Assembly: GCA_900315935.1 (NCBI GenBank)
Contig: ONBB01000018.1
Coordinates: 1-36,574 of the forward strand
Length of the DNA: 36,574 bases
Source of the DNA: an uncultured Bacteroidales bacterium
Lineage (GTDB): Bacteria > Bacteroidota > Bacteroidia > Bacteroidales > P3
Direction of reading: 5' to 3'
The position numbers were made by a program, and so were the translations under genes. Positions 31,225 through 36,574 of this stretch are shown here, piece after piece. The notes under the pieces are model-generated. The model did not search any database. It was given only the letters and a program-made list of their open reading frames with translations, and was not told the origin of the DNA. Every line of letters begins with the position of its first letter. The first letter of the stretch is position 1.

Positions 31225-32967
31225 ATGAGACGATTATTTTTACACCTGATAGCTATGGTGCTCCTTGCGGCACCCCTCCACGCGCAAAAAAAAGATACCT
31301 ATCGCGTGCGCACGGTGGTGATTGACCCGGGCCACGGCGGTGCCAAACCCGGTGCCAAGGGTTCGCGCTCGTTCGAGAAGGACATCACCCTCGACATCGC
31401 CCTCAAGTTCGGCAAGCTGCTCAAGGACAACTACCCCGACCTGAAGATTATCTACACGCGCACCACCGATGTGGACATCTCGCTCGCCGAGCGCGCCCAC
31501 ATCGCCAACCGCAACAAGGCCGACCTCTTCATCTCCATCCATGCCAACTCGCACCCCACTTCGGCCCCCACCGGCGTGGAGACCTTCGTCATGGGCCTCT
31601 CGGAGAGCCGCGCCAACCTCGAAGTGGCCAAGACCGAGAATGCCGACATACTGCTCGAAGCCGACTACAAGAAGAACGAGGCGTACAAGGGCTTCGACCC
31701 CAATGCGCCGGAGAGCTTCGTCATGCTGGCCATGTTCCAGAACGCCTTCATCGACAAGAGCCTCAACCTGGCCCAGGCCATTCAGAACCAGTACAAGCAG
31801 AACCTGCGCACCATCAACCGCGGTGTGAAGCAGGCCGAGCTCTTCGTCCTCTACAAGACCACCTGCCCCTCGGTGCTCACCGAGGTGGGCTTCATCTCCA
31901 ATCCCACGGAGGAGGCTTTCATGCTCAGCGAGGAGGGTCAGGCCAAGATAGCCGTCAGCCTCTTCAACGCCTTCATGGTCTACAAGGCCACCGAGGAGGG
32001 CAGCGACCGCCCGGCCAACCCCAGGATTGACATCCCCGGCTACCAGGCCAAGCCCAAGGAAGAACCCAAACCCGCACCCGCGGTAGCCGAGGCTCCCGCT
32101 GAATCCAATCAGAATAATCAGAGTGTTCTGAATAATCAGAATATTCCGAATACTCCGACCATCCCGACCCCCACTGTCGACACGGTTCCTGCCCCCATCG
32201 CTGTGGCCGAGGTGCCGGCTCCCGAGCCCAAGCCTACGCCCACGGTGGCCCTGCCCGCCGTGCCCGAACCCACGCCTGCGCCCGTAGCGCCTCCTGCGCC
32301 GGAGCCTACGCCCGAGCCCACGCCGATGCCGGAACCCGAACCCATGGCAGCTCCTGCCCCCGAAGCCGCCTCGGCTCCCACCCTCACGTCGCCGGTCAAC
32401 ACCGCCGCCGAAGACGCCAGGCAATACTATACCGTCCAGTTCCTCACCTCCAACACCTCCTACGAGGAGGGCAATCCCGCCCTCGGTGGCGTGCAAGGTG
32501 TGGTACGCACCCACAATGGCAAGTTCTATGTCTACTCCACCGGCCGCTTCGCCACCTTCCAGGAGGCTTCCGACTACAGCCAGCACCTCAAGGCCACCAC
32601 CCGCTTCAAGGACGCCTGGGCCCTGCTGCGGAAAGAGCCGGCAACACAAACCACTCAAAATAATCCGAGTAATCAGAATGTTCAGAGTACTCAGAATAAT
32701 CAGAACATTCAGAACACTCAGAAAAACCAAACCACCTACCGCATCCAGTTCTGCACCGCCACCCGCGAGATGAAAGCCGGCGACCCCGACCTGCAGGGCA
32801 TCACCGACTTCCGCTGCGCCAAGTCGGGCAACCTCTACGTCTACACCACCGGCAACTACGCCACCCGCGCCGAGGCCAACAAGGCCCTGGCCGAGCTAAA
32901 AAAGAAAACCCGCTTCAAGGACGCCTATGTCTTCGCCATCCGCAACGGTGCCCGTGTCAACCAATAA
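31225..32967 (+). CDS. N-acetylmuramoyl-L-alanine amidase with two SPOR-like domains
   Basis: This 580-residue exported zinc amidase cleaves the bond between MurNAc and the stem peptide, usually to split daughter cells. A signal peptide (MRRLFLHLIAMVLLAAPLHAQ) is followed by an Amidase_3 domain (about residues 28-255). Its zinc and catalytic residues are H37 (DPGHGG), E51 (SFEKD), H106 (SIHANS) and E220 (LTEVGF). A Pro/Ala/Glu-rich linker (about 275-390) leads to two SPOR-like domains, about 395-470 (YYTVQFLTSNTSYEEG) and 503-575 (TYRIQFCTATREMKAG), which in the family bind denuded septal glycan. Two 9-bp arrays lie in the linkers before each SPOR-like domain. ATG 31225 is chosen, since the frame upstream reads through the promoter. 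It heads an operon with the GldA-like gene 12 bases downstream. Confidence 0.92.
   Translation: MRRLFLHLIAMVLLAAPLHAQKKDTYRVRTVVIDPGHGGAKPGAKGSRSFEKDITLDIALKFGKLLKDNYPDLKIIYTRTTDVDISLAERAHIANRNKADLFISIHANSHPTSAPTGVETFVMGLSESRANLEVAKTENADILLEADYKKNEAYKGFDPNAPESFVMLAMFQNAFIDKSLNLAQAIQNQYKQNLRTINRGVKQAELFVLYKTTCPSVLTEVGFISNPTEEAFMLSEEGQAKIAVSLFNAFMVYKATEEGSDRPANPRIDIPGYQAKPKEEPKPAPAVAEAPAESNQNNQSVLNNQNIPNTPTIPTPTVDTVPAPIAVAEVPAPEPKPTPTVALPAVPEPTPAPVAPPAPEPTPEPTPMPEPEPMAAPAPEAASAPTLTSPVNTAAEDARQYYTVQFLTSNTSYEEGNPALGGVQGVVRTHNGKFYVYSTGRFATFQEASDYSQHLKATTRFKDAWALLRKEPATQTTQNNPSNQNVQSTQNNQNIQNTQKNQTTYRIQFCTATREMKAGDPDLQGITDFRCAKSGNLYVYTTGNYATRAEANKALAELKKKTRFKDAYVFAIRNGARVNQ
32107..32169 (+). repeat. 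In-frame 9-bp array (nnTCAGAAT type) in the amidase linker
   Basis: Seven consecutive 9-bp units start with AATCAGAAT (32107), AATCAGAGT, GTTCTGAAT, AATCAGAAT and ATTCCGAAT and decay to ACTCCGACC and ATCCCGACC. They encode three-residue repeats such as NQN-NQS-VLN-NQN-IPN. The DNA is AT-rich against GC-rich flanks. Confidence 0.85.
32653..32733 (+). repeat. In-frame 9-bp array between the two SPOR-like domains
   Basis: Nine consecutive 9-bp units (for example AATCAGAAT 32671, GTTCAGAGT 32680, ACTCAGAAT 32689, ATTCAGAAC 32707) encode a Gln/Asn linker of the type NQN-VQS-TQN-NQN-IQN-TQK. The period is exact throughout. Confidence 0.88.
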
Positions 32968-32979
32968 CCGCCCCATCCC

Positions 32980-33675
32980 ATGATTGAGATTCAAGACATC
33001 ACCAAGACCTTTGGTTCCCAGACTGCCGTCGACCACGTCAGCTTCAGCGTGGGCAAGGGCGAAATCGTGGGCCTGCTGGGTCCCAACGGCGCCGGCAAGT
33101 CCACGCTGATGAAGATACTCACCTGCTACATCGCCCCCACCGAGGGCGACGCCACCGTTTGTGGCTGCAGCATCTACGACGACCCGCTTGAGGTGCGTCG
33201 CCACATAGGCTACCTGCCCGAGCATAACCCGCTCTATCCCGACATGTACGTGCGCGAGTACCTGCGCTTCGCCGCCGGGCTGGGCGGTGTGAAAGACTGC
33301 AACGCCGCCGCCGACCGCATGATTGAGCTCACCGGCCTTACCCCCGAGGCTCACAAGCGCATCGGCCAGCTCTCCAAGGGTTACCGCCAGCGCGTGGGTC
33401 TGGCGCAGGCCATGATTCACGACCCCGAGGTGCTCATCCTCGACGAGCCCACCACCGGCCTCGACCCCAACCAGCTGGAGTTCATCCGCTCGGTCATCCG
33501 CCAGGCCGGCCGCGACAAGGCGCTCCTCCTCTCCACCCACATCATGCAGGAGGTCGAGGCCATGTGCAGCCGCGCCGTCATCATCAACCACGGCCGCATC
33601 GTCGCCGACGACCCCGTCAGCAACCAGACCGCAGCCCAGCTGACAGAAAAATTCCACCAATTAACAGAAAACTAG
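32980..33675 (+). CDS. ABC transporter ATP-binding protein, GldA-like
   Basis: This 231-residue ABC ATPase has Walker A GPNGAGKS (34-41), the signature LSKGYRQRVG (131-140), Walker B LILDEP (152-157) and the H-loop H187 (STH). The stretches RRHIGYLPEHNPLYPDMYVREYL, LTPEAHKRIGQLSKGY and EPTTGLDPNQ resemble GldA, the ATPase of the GldAFG system of gliding Bacteroidota. GldA proteins as I know them are near 300 residues, so this one lacks a C-terminal extension. No permease (GldF/GldG) gene lies beside it; its partner must be elsewhere or the protein serves another exporter. It starts 12 bases after the amidase stop and ends 4 bases before pyrF, so it is co-transcribed with both. Confidence 0.87.
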   Translation: MIEIQDITKTFGSQTAVDHVSFSVGKGEIVGLLGPNGAGKSTLMKILTCYIAPTEGDATVCGCSIYDDPLEVRRHIGYLPEHNPLYPDMYVREYLRFAAGLGGVKDCNAAADRMIELTGLTPEAHKRIGQLSKGYRQRVGLAQAMIHDPEVLILDEPTTGLDPNQLEFIRSVIRQAGRDKALLLSTHIMQEVEAMCSRAVIINHGRIVADDPVSNQTAAQLTEKFHQLTEN

Positions 33676-33679
33676 CCCT

Positions 33680-34558
33680 ATGACCCGCCAAGAATTAATC
33701 TCCCTCATCCGTGAACGCAAGTCGTTCCTCTGTGTCGGCCTCGACACCGACCCGGCCAAGCTGCCCACCCACCTGCAGGGCACGCCCGACGCCGTCTTCC
33801 AGTTCAACCGCGCCATCATCGACGCCACCATCGACCTCTGCGTGGCCTACAAACCCAACCTGGCTTTCTATGAGGCCCTCGGCATCGACGGCCTCCGCCA
33901 GCTCAAGATGACCATGGACTACCTCCACGGCCTCGGCAAGCCCGCCTTCACCATCGCCGACGCCAAGCGCGGCGACATAGGCAACACCTCCGAGCGCTAC
34001 GCCCGCGCCTTCCTCGACCCGCAGGGCGACTTCAACTTCGACTCCATCACTGTGGCACCCTATATGGGTGCCGACTCGGTCCAGCCCTTCATGGCCTACC
34101 CGGGCAAGTGGGTTATCCTCCTCGCCCTCACCTCCAACAAGGGCGCCTTCGATTTCCAACTCCTGCCAACCGGCAACACTAGTGATTCTAGAAATTCTAG
34201 CATTTCTAGTATTTCTAGCACCTCTACCCCCACCGCAATCCCCCTCTACCAGCGCGTCCTGGAAACCTCGCGCCAGTGGGGCACGGACGACAACCTGATG
34301 TACGTCGTCGGCGCCACCAAGGCCGACATGCTGGCCGACGTGCGCCGCCTGGTCCCCGACGCCTTCCTGCTGGTGCCCGGTGTAGGTGCCCAAGGCGGAA
34401 GCCTCGAGGAGGTCTGCCGCCACGGCATGACCGCCGACTGCGGCCTGCTGGTCAACTCCTCGCGCGGCATCATCTACGCCTCCTCCGGCAACGACTTTGC
34501 CGAAGCCGCCCGCGCCGAAGCCCTCAAACTGCAACAGCAAATGGCCGCCCTGTTATGA
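33680..34558 (+). CDS. pyrF: Orotidine 5'-phosphate decarboxylase, type 2
   Basis: This enzyme converts OMP to UMP, the last step of de novo pyrimidine synthesis. The 292 residues show the type 2 (Bacteroides/mycobacterial) form: FLCVGLDTDPAKLP, YKPNLAFYEALG, the catalytic D94-K96-D99 motif (ADAKRGDIGNT), VAPYMGADSVQPF, LALTSNKGAFDFQ, VVGATKADML, LLVPGVGAQGG and GLLVNSSRGIIYA. Between FQLLPTGN and IPLYQRVLETS there is a low-complexity Ser-rich insert (about residues 167-184) encoded by a 9-bp TTCTAG array. It replaces a short loop in other Bacteroides-type PyrF sequences I know. The rest is intact, so the enzyme is probably active. It starts 4 bases after the GldA-like gene, and its TGA overlaps the next start (ATGA). 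Confidence 0.93.
   Translation: MTRQELISLIRERKSFLCVGLDTDPAKLPTHLQGTPDAVFQFNRAIIDATIDLCVAYKPNLAFYEALGIDGLRQLKMTMDYLHGLGKPAFTIADAKRGDIGNTSERYARAFLDPQGDFNFDSITVAPYMGADSVQPFMAYPGKWVILLALTSNKGAFDFQLLPTGNTSDSRNSSISSISSTSTPTAIPLYQRVLETSRQWGTDDNLMYVVGATKADMLADVRRLVPDAFLLVPGVGAQGGSLEEVCRHGMTADCGLLVNSSRGIIYASSGNDFAEAARAEALKLQQQMAALL
34178..34226 (+). repeat. In-frame 9-bp TTCTAG array inside pyrF
   Basis: CTAG occurs at 34179, 34188, 34197, 34206 and 34215, exactly 9 bp apart. The units GATTCTAGA, AATTCTAGC, ATTTCTAGT and ATTTCTAGC encode S-R-N, S-S-I, S-S-I, S-S-T. The unit is the same as in the lptD-merR gap. Confidence 0.92.
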
Positions 34559-35010
34559 ACAATCCTCGCCTTGCCCTCCGCATCCTGCTGGTGCTCAGCT
34601 TGATAAGCGCTGCCCTGTCAGCCATCGCCTACCTCGGCCTGGCTCTCTTGATGCCTACCTTCGACCGCGTATACAGCGACAACCCCACCCTGCTGCCCGA
34701 CCAGATGGGCGTCATGTGGGAGCGTATGGCAGCCGTGCCGCGGCTCCTCTATGCCGTGCAGGGCGTTATGGCCGTCCTCTCCTTCGTGGGATGCATCCTT
34801 ATGTGGAACCTGCGCCGCTCTGGCTACCATGCCTACGCCATCGCCCAACTCCTTCTTCTGCTCCTCCCCCTCCTCTTCCTCGGCAAAGGCTACCTCGGCC
34901 TCGGCGACCTGATGCTTACCGCCCTCTTCCTGCTGGTCTACTACCTCCTCCTGCGCCAGCTCGGCATCTTCTCCGCCGCCAAGGAAGAACCCTCCGATAT
35001 GGGGAGTTAA
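34555..35010 (+). CDS. Small inner-membrane protein of unknown function
   Basis: This 151-residue protein has four predicted transmembrane helices (about residues 8-33, 63-84, 91-110 and 113-133). A loop of about 30 residues (TFDRVYSDNPTLLPDQMGVMWERM) lies between the first two, and the C-terminal tail is charged (AAKEEPSDMGS). I do not recognise the family. The ATG overlaps the pyrF stop as ATGA, which indicates translational coupling and makes this the last gene of the amidase operon. No clear terminator hairpin is seen in the 205 bases that follow, which hold CTAG-containing AT-rich DNA and no gene. Confidence 0.8.
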   Translation: MNNPRLALRILLVLSLISAALSAIAYLGLALLMPTFDRVYSDNPTLLPDQMGVMWERMAAVPRLLYAVQGVMAVLSFVGCILMWNLRRSGYHAYAIAQLLLLLLPLLFLGKGYLGLGDLMLTALFLLVYYLLLRQLGIFSAAKEEPSDMGS

Positions 35011-35215
35011 GTCATTGATAAGTCCGTGTCAAGTTATAGTCGGGTCCTAGGTAAGTCCTAGTTTTAGAGGGATATAAAATCCGTTACCCTTATAGGGGAA
35101 GGAGTCCATCCTCAAAGAAGTTCGTATTGTTTCACCCGCTTAAACGAGACACCTTTATAGGCGTAAATGCAAGAAGATCATTGTTATAATTGTTTCTTAA
35201 TATTAGCAACTCACC

Positions 35216-36574
35216 GTGAAACGAAAACCATTCCTTTTCGCCCTTCTGTTGGCTGCCCTGCCGTTGCGCACTTTGGCCTATGACTTCTCTGCCGTCGCCC
35301 CGAGCGGGCAGACGCTATATTACAATATTGTGAATGGCGAGGCACAGGTAACATATCCTGGTTCTAGTGATATTTTTTGGCCCAACACATTTGCCAAACC
35401 CTCAGGCGACCTCATCATTCCCGCCAGTGTAACCCATGGCGGAACCACCTATGCAGTAACTTCCATCGGAGAAAGGGCATTTATAGCTTCCAGCCTGACT
35501 TCTGTCAAGATACCGAATTCGGTAACCTCTATTGGGGCATGTGCATTTATTGCAAATGTTTACAATTTAACCTCAATCGAGTTGCCCAACAGCGTAACCA
35601 GCATCGGGGAGTATGCGTTCCAATATTGTGGTTCTTTGACCTCCATAAATATTCCCAACCAGCTAACCACCATCGAAAGAGGTGTGTTCTATGGATGCCG
35701 CGGCCTGACATCGATTGAAATACCCAAATCGGTAACCCATATTGGGGACTACGCCTTCAGTGCCGGGGGGACGCTTACCGCATTAGGGGAAATCCGTTTC
35801 AGAGGCCAGGCACCCCCGACGTTCGGCACTGGAGTATTCGATTATCACTCCGCCAATCTTTCGGTGTTAGTCCCCTGCGGCAAAAGAACCGCCTATGCCT
35901 CTGCGCTGCCACAATTCAGTAATTTCTCGGAGGTGATGACCCACGACTTCGCCGCCGTTCCAGACGATGCGGTGCATGGGCAGGTGGACACCTTCGCGTT
36001 TCCCACCTGTGCACAGCCCACCGTCTCATTTTCCGCCACGGCACAGCCGGGCTATCGTTTCTACCGCTGGAGCGACGGCAGCCGCGAGAACCCGCGCACA
36101 ATCAGCCTGGTCTCCGACACCGCCATTGTGGCCCATTTCGAGGCAGTGGTGTACGACACCGTCTATGTCCATGATACCACAGTTGTGCGCGACACCATCG
36201 TCGTCCACGACACCACCGTGGTCCATGACACGATGGTGGCCTACCTGGTGCATGTGTCCGATACGGCACTGGTAACTAGACATCTCCATGACTCGACGGT
36301 GGTCAACAACACCTACTACGACACCTTCTACGTCTTCACCCACGCCGTCGACACGATGCACATCCTCGACACCATGATAGTCAACCACTTCCGGTACGAC
36401 ACCGTCATCCGCAATGTCTATCAGTATGACACGACCATCGTCAACAACTACGCCTTCGACACCACGGTCTACAATTCCTTCCGCTTCGACACCACGCTGG
36501 TGTTTGACACAATGATAGTTAACGTGTACAACTTCGACACCAGCGTCTACAACCGCTACCAGTTCGACACCACG
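35216..36574 (+). CDS. BspA-like leucine-rich-repeat surface protein (runs off right edge)
   Basis: A GTG at 35216 opens a frame without a stop for 453 codons to the window end. A signal peptide (MKRKPFLFALLLAALPLRTLA) is followed, from about residue 60, by LRR_5 (BspA/TpLRR) repeats: YAVTSIGERAFIASSLTSVKI, SVTSIGACAFIANVYNLTSIEL, SVTSIGEYAFQYCGSLTSINI, QLTTIERGVFYGCRGLTSIEI. About residues 225-310 hold an InlB B-repeat-like unit (PGYRFYRWSDGSRENPRT). From residue 313 come Asp-Thr repeats, first six residues long (HDTTVV, RDTIVV, HDTMVA), then mostly ten (YDTTIVNNYA, FDTTVYNSFR, FDTSVYNRYQ). Such proteins are usually surface adhesins. A C-terminal sorting domain would lie outside the window. 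No other start before 35216 preserves the signal peptide. Confidence 0.85.
   Translation, partial: MKRKPFLFALLLAALPLRTLAYDFSAVAPSGQTLYYNIVNGEAQVTYPGSSDIFWPNTFAKPSGDLIIPASVTHGGTTYAVTSIGERAFIASSLTSVKIPNSVTSIGACAFIANVYNLTSIELPNSVTSIGEYAFQYCGSLTSINIPNQLTTIERGVFYGCRGLTSIEIPKSVTHIGDYAFSAGGTLTALGEIRFRGQAPPTFGTGVFDYHSANLSVLVPCGKRTAYASALPQFSNFSEVMTHDFAAVPDDAVHGQVDTFAFPTCAQPTVSFSATAQPGYRFYRWSDGSRENPRTISLVSDTAIVAHFEAVVYDTVYVHDTTVVRDTIVVHDTTVVHDTMVAYLVHVSDTALVTRHLHDSTVVNNTYYDTFYVFTHAVDTMHILDTMIVNHFRYDTVIRNVYQYDTTIVNNYAFDTTVYNSFRFDTTLVFDTMIVNVYNFDTSVYNRYQFDTT

Overview
This window comes from the chromosome of a member of the Bacteroidota, most likely an uncultured, GC-rich member of the Bacteroidales. The evidence is promoters of the TAnnTTTG class (three share TTCGTATnTTTGCA), proteins with type IX secretion (T9SS) C-terminal sorting domains, a Bacteroides-type tryptophanase, a Bacteroidota-type LptD beside an N-acetylmuramoyl-L-alanine amidase, a GldA-like ATPase and a type-2 PyrF. 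There are no rRNA genes, tRNA genes or CRISPR arrays that I can see.

Layout. 1-153 (-): start of a secreted protein that runs off the left edge. 496-1710 (+): XerC/D-type tyrosine recombinase and a short hibernation-promoting factor, ended by a strong hairpin. 1778-11859 (-): tryptophanase (tnaA) followed, with a 4-base GTGA overlap, by a 2902-residue modular surface protein with a type B (CHU_C-like) T9SS domain. 12250-26841 (+): a 3941-residue repeat protein with a type A T9SS domain, a 66-residue KxYxKP small protein and an 834-residue surface lipoprotein, apparently one operon, ended by a hairpin. 26885-28156: a repeat-rich stretch holding a DUF559 endonuclease-like gene inside a family of about 154-193 bp elements bounded by inverted repeats. 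28150-31108 (-): lptD then a MerR-type regulator. 31225-35010 (+): amidase with two SPOR-like domains, GldA-like ATPase, pyrF and a small membrane protein in one tight operon. 35216-36574 (+): a BspA-like leucine-rich-repeat surface protein that runs off the right edge.

Functionally most of the DNA is devoted to the cell surface: two very large T9SS substrates, a lipoprotein sharing GLUG-like repeats with one of them, an LRR protein, the LPS export pore and a cell-wall amidase. The most unusual signals are non-coding or compositional. (i) Short tandem arrays of exactly 9 bp (TTCTAG-type and TCAGAAT-type) sit between lptD and merR and, in frame, inside pyrF and the amidase gene. (ii) 11-bp GGGGAA arrays occur three times; two share a 32-bp core with 31/32 identity. 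(iii) The DUF559-associated repeat family steps in length by about 20 bp per internal repeat. (iv) The 11.8-kb gene changes codon usage abruptly at about 17.7 and 21.7 kb. All counts were made by eye, and all family assignments come from sequence recognition without database searches.
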